In this document: positions 17,963 to 27,930 of the stretch, piece after piece
How the letters are laid out: each line of letters starts with the position of its first letter
Numbering within the stretch: the stretch's first letter is position 1
Assembly: GCF_900007165.1 (NCBI RefSeq)
Contig: NZ_CYGY02000024.1
Span: forward strand, 185,476-249,475
Direction of reading: 5' to 3'
From: Paraburkholderia piptadeniae
Lineage (GTDB): Bacteria; Pseudomonadota; Gammaproteobacteria; Burkholderiales; Burkholderiaceae
DNA: 64,000 bases
Program-made: the position numbers and the translations under genes
Notes under the pieces: model-generated
The model's database searches: none
The model's input: only the letters and a program-made list of their open reading frames with translations
Told to the model about the DNA's origin: nothing

Positions 17963-18589
17963 ATGAGAACGACGTTAACCAGCACAAGACCGAGGCCGAG
18001 GACAAAGACGAGGACGAGCGCCGCGCTCGTCGCAGCGGGCGCGATGTGCGGCGCGTGCAGCGGGTTCTTCAGCATGCCTGCGTTCGCGGACGCGAGCTGC
18101 AGCTATTCGACTGAATGGCTCGCGGGCGCCTGCAGGCGCATCGAGCGCGTCGCGCAACAGGGCACGTGGGATCTCTACGTGACGGGCTACGGCTGGCACA
18201 TCAACGGCTATTCGGAAGAGGAGCGCAAGTCGCTCAATGCGCAGTCGTGGGGCGGCGGCGCCGGCAAGCACTTCACCGACGAAAACGGCAACGAGGACAT
18301 CCTGTTCGCGTTCGTGTTCCTCGATTCGCACGAGAACGCGGAGCCGATCGGCGGCTGGGCGAGACAGTGGTACACGAAGCCCGTGGCCGGCGGCCTGTCG
18401 CTGGGCGGCGGCTACTTCGCGGGCTTCACGGCGCGCGAAGACGTCGCGAATTACCTGCCCGTGCCGCTGGTGTTACCTGTCGGCTCGATCCGCTATCGCA
18501 AGGCATCGGTGATGGGAACGTTCATCCCGCGCATTCCCGGGGTCACCAAGGGCGATGTCGCGTTCTTCTGGAGCCGCTACGAGTTCTGA
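17963..18589 (+). CDS. pagP: Lipid A palmitoyltransferase
   Basis: A 208-residue outer-membrane enzyme that moves palmitate from phospholipid to lipid A. The N-terminus is an unusual Thr/Arg-rich stretch (residues 1-18) ahead of a signal peptide ending near AFA (residue 42). The catalytic trio of PagP is present: H79 (GYGWH), D121 and S122 (FLDSHE). WGGG, the ARQWY region and the closing FFWSRYEF strand, ending in an aromatic residue, fit an eight-stranded barrel. The ATG has only a weak purine-rich site (GGAAC). Some chance remains that a later start is used. Confidence 0.86.
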   Translation: MRTTLTSTRPRPRTKTRTSAALVAAGAMCGACSGFFSMPAFADASCSYSTEWLAGACRRIERVAQQGTWDLYVTGYGWHINGYSEEERKSLNAQSWGGGAGKHFTDENGNEDILFAFVFLDSHENAEPIGGWARQWYTKPVAGGLSLGGGYFAGFTAREDVANYLPVPLVLPVGSIRYRKASVMGTFIPRIPGVTKGDVAFFWSRYEF

Positions 18590-18630
18590 CGCAGCCGGGG
18601 CTCGCGAAGCAGTCGTCGCCTGTGGGCCGC

Positions 18631-21600
18631 TTACTCGGCAGGCCCCGGCGCGAGCACTTCGCGGCTGCCGTTGATGCCCATCGCCGACACGAGGCCCGCC
18701 GTCTCCATCTGCTCGACGAGGCGCGCCGCGCGGTTATAGCCGATGCGCAGCTGCCGCTGCACCGCCGAAATCGACGCGCGGCGCGTGCGCACGACGAACG
18801 CGACGGCTTCGTCGTAGAGCGGATCGGCTTCCGCATCCGGCGTCTCGCCGAACAGGTCCTGACCCGCGCCGCCGCCTTCCGTTGCCGGGCCGTCGAGAAT
18901 GCCTTCGACGTATTCCGGTTCGCCGAACTGCTTCAGATGCTCGACGATGCGATGCACTTCCTCGTCGGCGACGAACGCGCCGTGCACGCGCTGCGGGTAG
19001 CCGGTGCCGGGCGGCAGGAACAGCATGTCGCCTTGGCCGAGCAGCGATTCCGCGCCCATCTGGTCCAGAATCGTGCGCGAGTCGATCTTCGACGACACCT
19101 GGAACGCGACGCGCGTCGGAATGTTGGCCTTGATGAGGCCCGTGATCACGTCGACGGAAGGGCGCTGCGTCGCGAGAATCAGATGGATGCCCGCCGCGCG
19201 CGCCTTTTGCGCGAGACGCGCGATCAGTTCTTCGATCTTCTTGCCCGCAACCATCATCAGGTCGGCCAGCTCGTCGATCACGACGACGATCAGCGGCAGT
19301 GGCGACAGCGGCTCGGGCGCGTCGGGCGTCAGCGAGAACGGGTTGCCGATCTTCTTCTCTTTTGCCTCGGCGTCGCGGATCTTCTGGTTGAAGCCTTGCA
19401 GATTGCGCACGCCGACTGCCGACATCAGCCGGTAGCGCTTCTCCATTTCGCCGACACACCAGTTGAGTGCGTTCGCGGCGAGCTTCATGTCGGTGACGAC
19501 GGGCGCGAGCAGATGCGGGATGCCTTCGTACACGGAAAGCTCCAGCATCTTCGGGTCGATCATGATGAGGCGCACGTCTTCGGGCGTCGCCTTGTAAAGC
19601 AGGGAGACGATCATCGCGTTGATCGCGACCGACTTGCCCGAGCCCGTCGTGCCCGCGACCAGCATGTGCGGCGCCTTCGCGAGATCGGTGACGACAGGGT
19701 GCCCCGTGATGTCCTTGCCCATCGCGAGCGTCAGATTCGACGCGGACTTCTGGTAGACGTCGGCTTGCAGGATTTCGGAGAGACGGATCGTTTGCCGCTT
19801 TGCGTTCGGCAGTTCGAGACCCATGCAGGTCTTGCCGGGAATCGTCTCGACGACGCGAATCGACGTCAGGCCGAGGCCGCGCGACAGGTCCTTCATCAGC
19901 CCGACGATCTGGCTGCCTCGCACGCCGAGCGCCGGGTCGACTTCGAAGCGCGTGATCACGGGACCCGCCGATGCGCCGACGACCGTCACGGGCACCTTGA
20001 ATTCCTGCAGGCGCTGCTCGATCAGCGCGCTCGTTTCGGCGAGCTTTTCTTCGCTGACTGGCTCGGCGTCCGCCGATGCGGGCGCGAGCAGATCGAGGCT
20101 CGGCAACTCGATGTGCGAGGCCGAGGGCGCGTGGAACTCGAACGAGGGACCGCTGTGGCCGCGTACGCCAGGGCGGGGCGCGGGAGCTTGTGGCGCGTCT
20201 TCGGCGTTGGGTGTCTGGGTTGGTGTCGGCGCTTCGTCGTACAAGGGCGCCGGGTGCGCGAGGCTGACGGCGGCGTGCTGGACGGGCGCTTGCGTCGGCG
20301 CGACGGGCGCCGCGACGGGGAAGCGGACGATGTTCGATGCTACGTGCGCCTGGGGCTCCTCGTTCGCAAAGTCAGCCGGTTCGACGTCGGGCGGGTTGCC
20401 GGCGATGGTAAGCGGACCGGTCGGATGCAGCGGCGCGATGGGGTCGTCGTACGCCGACGCGTTCGATACGGGCGCGCGGTCATGGCTGGAAGCGGCCCGC
20501 AGCAGCGTCACGGATTGCGTGATCGCGTCCCATGGCGCGAGCCTGGAGGCGGCGGCTTCGTGTGCCTGCGCGTGTTCGCGTTGCTGCCCGGCTATTTCTG
20601 TCGATGATTCGGTTTCTTCGTCGGCCGTGTGTGAATGAGCCGCAGCCGGATGATTGCGTTGCGGGTCGAGTTTGTTCGATGCCGCTACTTGGTCGGTCGT
20701 AGGCGCATGGTCGGCGGAGGGCGTCGCCGTTGCCGTCGATGATGCGGTTGCACGCGCCGTATCCGCTGGCTCATGATCGACGTGGGCTGCCGGGATTTCG
20801 TTCGCTATGGACGATGACGGTGTCGTGCAAGCCGGTTCGATGGCTGGCTCTGCCGTTTGACTTTGCGTCTTGACGTGCGCAGTGCCGACGTGCGGTTGGG
20901 GCTCGACACTCGAAATAGCGTTGTCGCCGAGTGGCGCCGATTCGGGCGTCGTAACGTTCGCCTGTTGGGTATCAGCGACCACGTTCGCAGTCGTCGGCGC
21001 GCGCGGCGCCTCGTTGCGCGTCGCGGCGTCTTCGTTCGTTTCTTCCAAAGCCGCCGCAGCCGCTTCCGAATGCGCGACAGACTCAGCTGCGCGCGAAGCA
21101 TCCGGGCTTTGTCCAGCCGTCGAATCGCTTGCTTCAGCCGATAGGGGAGGGGACGCGGCTGGCGTATCGGCTTTGTGAGCGGTCAAGCTTGCCGCTTCGA
21201 CCGCAGCATTCGCTGTGCTCGCTCGCGGCTCGTCTTCGGAAGCGGAACCCTGGACGGCGGCCAAGCCCGTAGCCGTGGCGGCGTTCGCGACAGCAGACGG
21301 CTGCACGGGCGCAATCGCATCGGCTGCGTCGGACTGCGGCGCGACCGTCGACGCATCGCCGGCATGACGGGCGCCGATGGCCGCTTCGAGCGCCGACACG
21401 GCCTGATCGACGGCGGTGACGGCGGCGGCGTTAGCGGCCACACCGCTGCCCGTGGTACTAGCCGCCGCATTCATGCCCGTCTGCGGAACGGGAGCCACGA
21501 ACGCCACTGGCGCGGCAACGGGCGGCGTCTGCACACCGGCAGCCTGATCGACGGCAGTTGCCGAAGGCCGCGTCTCGGCGATCCGCGTTGGATCTCCCGC

Positions 21601-22881
21601 CGAGCGCCGCGCGAGACTCGCGCCCGCGAGTGTCGTCCAGCGCGCGGCGTTTTCCTCGATGCTGCGCAACGTTTCCTGAACGCTCGTCGTGGGCGCGGCA
21701 GGCTGAGCCGCCGGATTCGCCCGCGTATAGGCAGGCGCGCGGAACCCCGACATGTCACGGCGCGCGGTCGGCAGACCCGGCGGGCTTGCAGGACGCGTCG
21801 TCTGGGCCGATGAAGAAGGCACGGTCGAAATCGATTGACGGCTCTGCGACCGGCCGCTCTGTGCGAGCGTGGCCGCGCGCAAAGATGCCGCGCGCGCCGA
21901 CGACACGGCGGGATTCACCGACACGCCGCGCCCGGCCGCCTGGGCCGCCGCCGCTTTCGACGATTGCAGCGCCGCCGTGCTGCCGAACACGGTCGGCGGC
22001 GTGGCCGCGACGCGCGCGCTTTCCATCGACGCCGGGGTGCTCGCGCGCGAATGCGGGCGCTGCGCGTCGGCGCTGAGCCAGCCGGCGGGTGCCGTGGGCT
22101 CGGCTGGCGTCCACGGCGTCGGGCGGCTCGGCTGACGGCCGGCCGCGCGGCTTCCCGCGACGCCGCCCGTCATTCCGCTCGCTGTCCCACTCGTCGTCCC
22201 GCTCGCTGTGCCGCGCCCGACGCCAACAGCCACCGTACCGGACGACGACCCCGCCGACGCGCCCGAAGGCATCCCCATCGCCTCTTGCGCCGCAGCCGCG
22301 CCCGCAGCACCAGCCGCCGCCGCGCCTGCGCCACGCGTCGTCGAAGGCGGCCGCCATACGGTTGGCCGCGCATAGCGTCCGTTGTTCTTCGGCGCCATCG
22401 TGTTGATGGGCGCGCTGCTATGCGCTGGGGCTGTATCGGCGACGGCGCGTTGATGGCTGCGCGGCTCGTCGTCGTGCGCGCGCTTCGACAGGCCAAGTCC
22501 GAATGCGTCATTCGCCCACGCGACGAACGACGACCATCTGAATCCGATCAGCCACGGCAGCGCGAGCCCGAGCAGGCCGAGCATCACGATCGGCGTCGCG
22601 ACGCGCCCCATCAGGCGCGTCAGTCCCGCCGCCAGTGCGTGACCGAACGCATCGAGCCCCTGCGCGTCGATCAGCGACGCCTCCAGCGTGCAGCTCGCGA
22701 CCAGCACGCAGACAAAGCCGAGCCACAGCCTGATCGTGCCCGGACCGCGCAGCCCCGCGCCGCCCGGCAGCACGGACTTCACGAGACGCCATATCAGGGG
22801 AAGGAACCAGACGGCGGAGGCGCCGAACCAGCCGAAAACTACCGTTTGCATGCTAGACATCAACGAATGACGGGCGCGCAT
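18631..22881 (-). CDS. ftsK: DNA translocase FtsK with a very long linker
   Basis: 1416 residues. The N-terminal membrane part has about three helices (roughly residues 11-30, 45-63, 90-108). A low-complexity Ala/Pro/Thr/Ser linker of nearly 800 residues follows (about 125-905). The motor begins near [10 protein letters not shown], with Walker [10 protein letters not shown] near residue 1080 and Walker [13 protein letters not shown]. The C-terminal winged helix ([27 protein letters not shown]) recognises KOPS. FtsK pumps chromosome dimers toward dif and activates XerCD at the septum. Three in-frame ATGs (22881, 22860, 22851) are possible and none has a strong ribosome site. Confidence 0.93.
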   Translation of the reverse strand: MRARHSLMSSMQTVVFGWFGASAVWFLPLIWRLVKSVLPGGAGLRGPGTIRLWLGFVCVLVASCTLEASLIDAQGLDAFGHALAAGLTRLMGRVATPIVMLGLLGLALPWLIGFRWSSFVAWANDAFGLGLSKRAHDDEPRSHQRAVADTAPAHSSAPINTMAPKNNGRYARPTVWRPPSTTRGAGAAAAGAAGAAAAQEAMGMPSGASAGSSSGTVAVGVGRGTASGTTSGTASGMTGGVAGSRAAGRQPSRPTPWTPAEPTAPAGWLSADAQRPHSRASTPASMESARVAATPPTVFGSTAALQSSKAAAAQAAGRGVSVNPAVSSARAASLRAATLAQSGRSQSRQSISTVPSSSAQTTRPASPPGLPTARRDMSGFRAPAYTRANPAAQPAAPTTSVQETLRSIEENAARWTTLAGASLARRSAGDPTRIAETRPSATAVDQAAGVQTPPVAAPVAFVAPVPQTGMNAAASTTGSGVAANAAAVTAVDQAVSALEAAIGARHAGDASTVAPQSDAADAIAPVQPSAVANAATATGLAAVQGSASEDEPRASTANAAVEAASLTAHKADTPAASPPLSAEASDSTAGQSPDASRAAESVAHSEAAAAALEETNEDAATRNEAPRAPTTANVVADTQQANVTTPESAPLGDNAISSVEPQPHVGTAHVKTQSQTAEPAIEPACTTPSSSIANEIPAAHVDHEPADTARATASSTATATPSADHAPTTDQVAASNKLDPQRNHPAAAHSHTADEETESSTEIAGQQREHAQAHEAAASRLAPWDAITQSVTLLRAASSHDRAPVSNASAYDDPIAPLHPTGPLTIAGNPPDVEPADFANEEPQAHVASNIVRFPVAAPVAPTQAPVQHAAVSLAHPAPLYDEAPTPTQTPNAEDAPQAPAPRPGVRGHSGPSFEFHAPSASHIELPSLDLLAPASADAEPVSEEKLAETSALIEQRLQEFKVPVTVVGASAGPVITRFEVDPALGVRGSQIVGLMKDLSRGLGLTSIRVVETIPGKTCMGLELPNAKRQTIRLSEILQADVYQKSASNLTLAMGKDITGHPVVTDLAKAPHMLVAGTTGSGKSVAINAMIVSLLYKATPEDVRLIMIDPKMLELSVYEGIPHLLAPVVTDMKLAANALNWCVGEMEKRYRLMSAVGVRNLQGFNQKIRDAEAKEKKIGNPFSLTPDAPEPLSPLPLIVVVIDELADLMMVAGKKIEELIARLAQKARAAGIHLILATQRPSVDVITGLIKANIPTRVAFQVSSKIDSRTILDQMGAESLLGQGDMLFLPPGTGYPQRVHGAFVADEEVHRIVEHLKQFGEPEYVEGILDGPATEGGGAGQDLFGETPDAEADPLYDEAVAFVVRTRRASISAVQRQLRIGYNRAARLVEQMETAGLVSAMGINGSREVLAPGPAE

Positions 22882-23037
22882 TCGCGCAACCCGTCGAGTT
22901 TAATCGGACGAAGCATTGTGCTTCGAAGGCCGGCGTCGCGTGCGGCGCGCGGGCATCGGCACGTGATGCCGCAGCAACGCGCGAGCGGGCGCCTCGACGC
23001 GCATCGTGCGCAGTGCGGACGCTCGCCGGCCGCGCCG

Positions 23038-23652
23038 TCATTGGCCGCGCCGCGCGAACACGAGCGTGTCGCCGTTGTCGAGGATCAGTTGCAGTTGCTG
23101 CGGCTTGCGCATGTCGACGCCCGAGTGCTCGACATGCGCAAGCGCATCGAGGTACGCGGTTTCGATCTTGCCGCCCGGCGTCGCGCACGCCATGCGCGTG
23201 CCTGCGAGCGGGCCGAAGCTGAGCTTGCCGTCCTTCAGCATGTAGGTGCCCGTATAGCGGTTGCAGCCCGAGAAGCCGCTCGCGCGGCGCAGGCCGCTTT
23301 CCGTCGACAGCACAAGCGTGATCGGTTCGCCGCTCGCGCTGCCCGGCACGTCGCGCGTGCCGCCGCCGGACACCTTCCAGCCGCTCAGTTGCCAGTCGGT
23401 GTTGTCGAGCAATTGCGTCGCCGCCGGGTTGAACGGGTCGGGCGGCGCGGCTTCCACGTCGGGATGCTTCGGCATTGCGCAGGCGCCGAGCAGCGCGGCC
23501 ATCGACACGGCGGCAAGCAGGGCCCGCGTGGTCGTCGCGTGTCCCGTGCGGCGTCGGAACGATGCCCACGATGCAGCGCCCGGTGCATTCGACGATGCGC
23601 CGGATGTTGCGTTCGAGCGTGCGTCGCGTGGCGTGGCGGACGTGGGCTGCAT
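23038..23652 (-). CDS. META-domain lipoprotein (HslJ-like)
   Basis: 204 residues. A polar N-terminal lead (about 40 residues) precedes a hydrophobic core and lipobox LLGAC (C58). A META domain follows with the family marks TDWQLSGW, FSGCNRYTGTYMLKDGKLSFGPLAGTRMAC and a C-terminal LILDNGDTLVF strand. META/HslJ proteins sit in the envelope and are linked to stress tolerance; their ligand is unknown. GAGGAA lies before the ATG at 23652, supporting the long N-terminus. The open frame continues far upstream but is not coding-like. Confidence 0.82.
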   Translation of the reverse strand: MQPTSATPRDARSNATSGASSNAPGAASWASFRRRTGHATTTRALLAAVSMAALLGACAMPKHPDVEAAPPDPFNPAATQLLDNTDWQLSGWKVSGGGTRDVPGSASGEPITLVLSTESGLRRASGFSGCNRYTGTYMLKDGKLSFGPLAGTRMACATPGGKIETAYLDALAHVEHSGVDMRKPQQLQLILDNGDTLVFARRGQ

Positions 23653-23955
23653 GTCGTCGTTCCTCTCTAAACTGGCGAAGGCGTAAGGGTATCGCACTAC
23701 GCTTGCCGCATGCGAGTGCAAACGCGCGCGGCGAAACGCAAAGGCGCGCATAGGCGCGCATAGGCGAAATGCCCGGCGGCGCGGATGCATCCATGCACGA
23801 TGCATCGCGTACAGCCGTTGCAAAACGCCGGCTCGAAGCGCGGCCCGCGGACGGTTTATCGGCATGTGCGGCGCGCAGGCGCAGGGGCCGCGCATGTTAA
23901 CATCGGCGCAGTCATTCATTCCACACGCAGTTCGTAAAAATTCTCTGGAGTTTCC
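23653..23955. other. Divergent intergenic region, META lipoprotein / purT
   Basis: About 300 bases. It holds a short direct repeat, AGGCGCGCAT twice plus AGGCG (23742-23766), and the leader of purT with an AT-rich stretch before 23950. I saw no riboswitch-like fold and no gene. Confidence 0.5.
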
Positions 23956-25170
23956 ATGCAGATCGGCCAACGCATCGGCACACCGCTTTCGACTTCCGCC
24001 ACGCGCGTCATGCTGCTCGGCGCGGGCGAACTGGGCAAGGAAGTGATCATCGCGCTGCAACGGCTCGGCGTTGAAGTGATCGCGGTCGATCGTTACCCGA
24101 ACGCGCCGGGCCATCAGGTCGCGCACCGTGCGCACGTGATCGACATGACCGATGCGACGGCATTGCGCGCGCTCGTCGAACAGGAGCGCCCGCATCTGAT
24201 CGTGCCGGAAATCGAGGCCATCGCCACCGACGCGCTCGCCGCGATCGAAACCGATGGCGTGGCCGAAGTGATCCCGACGGCGCGCGCGACGCAGCTGACG
24301 ATGAACCGCGAAGGCATCCGCCGCCTCGCTGCCGAGGAGCTCGGCCTGCCGACTTCGCCCTATGCGTTCGCCGATTCGCTGGACGAACTGAGGGCGGGCA
24401 TCGCTAAAGTCGGCTATCCATGTGTCGTGAAGCCGGTGATGTCGTCGTCGGGCAAGGGGCAGTCGGTGCTCAGGAGCGACGCGGACGTCGAAGCGGCATG
24501 GCAGTACGCAATGGCGGGCGGACGCGTGAACTACGGGCGCGTGATCGTCGAAGGCTTTATCGACTTCGAGTACGAGATCACGCAGCTGACCGTGCGCGCA
24601 ATCGACCCCGCCACGCAGCGGACCTCGACGTACTACTGCGATCCCATCGGCCATGTGCAGGTGGCGGGCGATTACGTCGAATCGTGGCAGCCGCAGCCGA
24701 TGAGCCCGCTCGCGCTCGAACGCTCGCGCGAAGTCGCGCACAAGGTGACGGCGGCGCTCGGCGGCCGGGGCCTGTTCGGCGTGGAACTTTTCGTGCGCGG
24801 CGATGACGTATGGTTTTCGGAAGTGAGTCCGCGTCCGCACGACACGGGGCTCGTGACGCTCGCGTCTCAACGTCTGTCCGAGTTCGAGTTGCATGCGCGC
24901 GCGATTCTCGGTCTGCCCGTCGATACGTCGCTGCGCGCGCCGGGCGCATCGGCCGTGATCTACGGCGGGCTCGACGAAGCGGGCATCGCGTTCGAAGGCG
25001 TCGCGCAGGCGCTCGCCGTGCCGGATGCGGATCTGCGCCTGTTCGGCAAGCCGGAGAGCTTCGTCAAGCGCCGCATGGGCGTGGCGCTCGCGACGGGGCG
25101 CGATATCGGCGAAGCGCGTCAGCGCGCGAAGCAGGCCGCGGCGGCCGTGAAGCCGGTGTCGGCGAAGTAG
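23956..25170 (+). CDS. purT: Formate-dependent GAR transformylase
   Basis: A 404-residue ATP-grasp enzyme. It makes formyl-GAR from GAR, formate and ATP, the folate-independent route for step three of purine synthesis. The N-terminal nucleotide-binding motif is [13 protein letters not shown]. The ATP-grasp core has [16 protein letters not shown] and the metal site is in [15 protein letters not shown]. Length is normal. CTGGAG lies five bases before the ATG. A small lipoprotein gene follows closely on the same strand. Confidence 0.95.
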   Translation: MQIGQRIGTPLSTSATRVMLLGAGELGKEVIIALQRLGVEVIAVDRYPNAPGHQVAHRAHVIDMTDATALRALVEQERPHLIVPEIEAIATDALAAIETDGVAEVIPTARATQLTMNREGIRRLAAEELGLPTSPYAFADSLDELRAGIAKVGYPCVVKPVMSSSGKGQSVLRSDADVEAAWQYAMAGGRVNYGRVIVEGFIDFEYEITQLTVRAIDPATQRTSTYYCDPIGHVQVAGDYVESWQPQPMSPLALERSREVAHKVTAALGGRGLFGVELFVRGDDVWFSEVSPRPHDTGLVTLASQRLSEFELHARAILGLPVDTSLRAPGASAVIYGGLDEAGIAFEGVAQALAVPDADLRLFGKPESFVKRRMGVALATGRDIGEARQRAKQAAAAVKPVSAK

Positions 25171-25207
25171 CAGGCAGGTAGATCCGGCGCAGGGTGAGGA
25201 GCAGCAC

Positions 25208-25423
25208 GTGAAAGCGAAACGGGCAGATGGTGTGCAACGCGGCGGACTCGCGCGGCGTGCCGCGCTGCTCGCATCGGCCGTCGCGTTGATGGCGGCGCTG
25301 AGCGGCTGCGGTCTTGCTGCCGCGCCATGCCGGATTGCGTCGGCGGGGCTGAAGATCGTGCCCGTGGTCGGCCATGCGGCCGCCGCGCCGACGGACGCTT
25401 GCGCTGACGTGATCGATCCCTGA
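25208..25423 (+). CDS. Small lipoprotein, unknown function (DUF6726-like)
   Basis: 71 residues from a GTG start with GAGGAG seven bases upstream. A basic N-terminus and hydrophobic helix lead to the lipobox LSGC (C34). The mature part, about 38 residues, has two further cysteines and a run of small hydrophobic residues. I recall similar Burkholderiaceae proteins under DUF6726, but this is from memory. It begins 38 bases after purT and may be co-transcribed. Confidence 0.65.
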   Translation: MKAKRADGVQRGGLARRAALLASAVALMAALSGCGLAAAPCRIASAGLKIVPVVGHAAAAPTDACADVIDP

Positions 25424-25506
25424 GCCGCGCTCGTTGCCGGCCGCGTGAAATGGCCGCAACAGCGGGAACAGCGGTGTCGATACTTCATCCAGAAACGAGG
25501 CTTTCG

Positions 25507-25878
25507 ATGAGCATGAGGCAGTATGCGTTGACGGGCGTGCTGACGATCGCCGCTGTGTCGGGCGCGGCCCGCGCTGCGGACTTGATGCCGTTGCCGGACA
25601 TCAGGACCACTCATCGCGTGACGCAGAAATACACCTGTGCGACGGGTCGCATTCTGAATGTCACGTATCTGAACACCACCAACGGTCAGAGCTTCGCGAT
25701 CCTGCCCGTCAAGGGCAAGCAGATGCTCTTCGTCAACGTGCTGTCGGGGTCGGGCGCGAAGTATCAGGCGGCGAGCTATACATGGTGGACGAAAGGCCCT
25801 CAGGCCACGCTATACGACGCGATGCTCGGAGAGAATGCGCCGCCGATGCTGTCCGATTGCGTGACGATCGTGCGCTGA
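25507..25878 (+). CDS. MliC-family periplasmic protein (C-type lysozyme inhibitor-like)
   Basis: 123 residues with a signal peptide ending at ARA (about residue 23). The mature part shows the MliC pattern: YTCATGRILNVTYLNTTNG, a central strand, then SGSGAKYQAASYTWWTKGPQATLYD and a closing Cys that can pair with the first. MliC/PliC proteins block the active site of C-type lysozyme. It lacks a lipobox, so it is periplasmic, like PliC. GAGG precedes the ATG. It follows the small lipoprotein after 83 bases. Confidence 0.8.
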   Translation: MSMRQYALTGVLTIAAVSGAARAADLMPLPDIRTTHRVTQKYTCATGRILNVTYLNTTNGQSFAILPVKGKQMLFVNVLSGSGAKYQAASYTWWTKGPQATLYDAMLGENAPPMLSDCVTIVR

Positions 25879-26189
25879 TGTTCTGCTAACGCGTTGCCGA
25901 TGCCACTGGGCGCGGCACTTGCCAGTGCCGGGCCCGACCCTCGTTCTTCTTCAGATTCCCTCGTGCGTCTCAACGCGCACGCTCGTCGCGCGCGGCCTGG
26001 CACCGGCATCGCCCACGCGCATCGTGCACGCACGCCGACACGATTTCCCCACCCGGAGTAAGCTGTCTGCCACGCACAAGCCGCGCCTCCATCTGATGCC
26101 ATTGCGCGGCTGTCATCGTTTTCGATCATCCTTGTCCGCGTGCCGCGACGGCGGCCCGGTCCGCGTTCGTTCGTCAAGCGAGACTTCCC
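25879..26189. other. Intergenic region before the acetolactate synthase gene
   Basis: About 310 bases between two rightward genes. I see no small gene, no clear promoter and no terminator with a T tract. Confidence 0.45.
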
Positions 26190-27842
26190 ATGAAAGCATC
26201 GGATCTGTTCGTCAAATCGCTGGAAGCGGAAGGCGTCGAGTACGTGTTCGGCATTCCCGGCGAAGAAAATCTCGATCTCCTCGAATCGCTGCGCCGCTCC
26301 CGGATCAAGCTCGTCCTTACCCGCCACGAACAGGCGGCTGGCTTCATGGCCGCGACCTATGGCCGCCTCACGGGCCGCACCGGCGTCTGCCTGGCAACGC
26401 TCGGCCCGGGCGCGACCAACTTCGTGACGGCGGCAGCGTATGCGCAGCTCGGCGGCATGCCGATGCTGATGGTCACGGGCCAGAAGCCGATCAAGTCGAG
26501 CAAGCAGGGCCACTTCCAGATCGTCGATGTCGTGCGGATGATGGAGCCGCTCACCAAGTACACGCGGCAGATCGTGTCGATCGGCAATATTCCCGCGTCG
26601 GTGCGCGAGGCGTTCCGCCAGGCCGAAGAAGAACGCCCGGGCGCCACGCATCTCGAACTGCCCGAGGACGTCGCGCATGAAGAGGGCGACGGCAAGCCGA
26701 TCCCGAAGAGCTACAGCCGCCGGCCCGTCGCCGAAGAGAAGGCCGTCGAGCGCGCGGTGAAGGCCATCGCGGACGCGAAGCATCCGATCCTGATGATCGG
26801 CGCGGGCGGCAATCGCAAGACCACGCGCAAGATGCTGCGCGAATTCGTCGACCAGATCGGCATTCCATTCTTCACGACGCAGATGGGCAAGGGCGTGATC
26901 GACGAATCGCATCCGTTGTGGCTCGGCAACGCGACGCTGTCGGACGGCGACTTCGTGCACCGCGCGATCGATCACGCGGACTGCATCATCAACGTCGGCC
27001 ACGACGTGATCGAAAAGCCGCCGTTCTTCATGCGCGGCGCCGATGCGGGCGAGAAGACGGTGATTCACGTCAACTTTCTCGGCGCGGAAGTGGACCCCGT
27101 GTACTTCCCGCAGATCGAAGTGGTCGGCGATATCGCCAACGCCGTCTGGCAGATGAAGGAGGCGTTGCAGGGCAAGGGCGAGCATTGGGACTTCGCGCGC
27201 TTCAAGGAGATCAAGGAGCATTTCGAAGCGCATCTCGTGAAGGGCCAGCACGACGACCGCTTCCCGATGTACCCGGTGCGCATCGTCAACGACGTGTACG
27301 AGACGATGCCCGTCGACGGTGTCATCTGTCTCGACAACGGCATGTACAAGATCTGGTTCGCGCGCTACTACCGCGCGCACGAGCCGAATTCGCTGCTGCT
27401 CGACAACGCGCTCGCGTCGATGGGCGCGGGGCTCCCCTCGGCGATCGCGACGAAGATCGTGCTGCCCGAGCGCAAGGTGATGGCCGTGTGCGGCGACGGC
27501 GGCTTCATGATGAACTCGCAGGAGATCGAGACGGCTGTGCGCCTGAAGCTCGACCTCGTCGTGCTGATCCTGCGCGACGATGCGTTCGGCATGATCCGCT
27601 GGAAGCAGGAGAACATGAATTTTCCCGACTACGGGATGACGCTCAAGAACCCCGATTTCGTCGACTACGCGAAGAGCTATGGCGCGCAAGGACACCGGAT
27701 CGCGTCGGCGGCCGAGTTCGCGCCGCTCGTGCGCGAGTGCTTCGCGACGCCTGGCGTGCATGTGATCGACGTCCCCATTGATTACTCGGACAACGAGCGC
27801 GTGCTCAATCGCGAAATCAAGCGGCTGTCGGCGCAGCTTTGA
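26190..27842 (+). CDS. Acetolactate synthase large subunit-like ThDP enzyme
   Basis: 550 residues with the three ThDP-enzyme domains in order: Pyr domain (catalytic Glu E47 in LTRHEQAAGF), central domain (about 190-330) and PP domain with the metal motif GDGGFMMNSQEIETA. The LDNGMYKIWFARYYR and LASMGAGLPSAIA stretches resemble catabolic acetolactate synthase (AlsS). No ilvN-type regulatory subunit lies beside it. Instead an aldehyde dehydrogenase follows after 88 bases. The pair may process a 2-oxoacid and the aldehyde released from it, but the true substrate is not visible. Confidence 0.85.
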   Translation: MKASDLFVKSLEAEGVEYVFGIPGEENLDLLESLRRSRIKLVLTRHEQAAGFMAATYGRLTGRTGVCLATLGPGATNFVTAAAYAQLGGMPMLMVTGQKPIKSSKQGHFQIVDVVRMMEPLTKYTRQIVSIGNIPASVREAFRQAEEERPGATHLELPEDVAHEEGDGKPIPKSYSRRPVAEEKAVERAVKAIADAKHPILMIGAGGNRKTTRKMLREFVDQIGIPFFTTQMGKGVIDESHPLWLGNATLSDGDFVHRAIDHADCIINVGHDVIEKPPFFMRGADAGEKTVIHVNFLGAEVDPVYFPQIEVVGDIANAVWQMKEALQGKGEHWDFARFKEIKEHFEAHLVKGQHDDRFPMYPVRIVNDVYETMPVDGVICLDNGMYKIWFARYYRAHEPNSLLLDNALASMGAGLPSAIATKIVLPERKVMAVCGDGGFMMNSQEIETAVRLKLDLVVLILRDDAFGMIRWKQENMNFPDYGMTLKNPDFVDYAKSYGAQGHRIASAAEFAPLVRECFATPGVHVIDVPIDYSDNERVLNREIKRLSAQL

Positions 27843-27930
27843 CATGTCGCCGCATTTCCCCGGCGCGCGGCGCGGCGGATGCGGAACGGCCGTTGCTGCG
27901 CTCCTTTGATCGGATCAAGGAGAACGTGTC

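Noticed and set aside
18115..20607. 830-codon frame opposite ftsK and overlapping pagP
   Set aside because: It covers the FtsK motor region in antisense and has no recognisable fold.
23653..25614. Upstream extension of the META lipoprotein frame (858 codons in all)
   Set aside because: It runs antisense to purT. The lipoprotein start is fixed by GAGGAA and the lipobox spacing.
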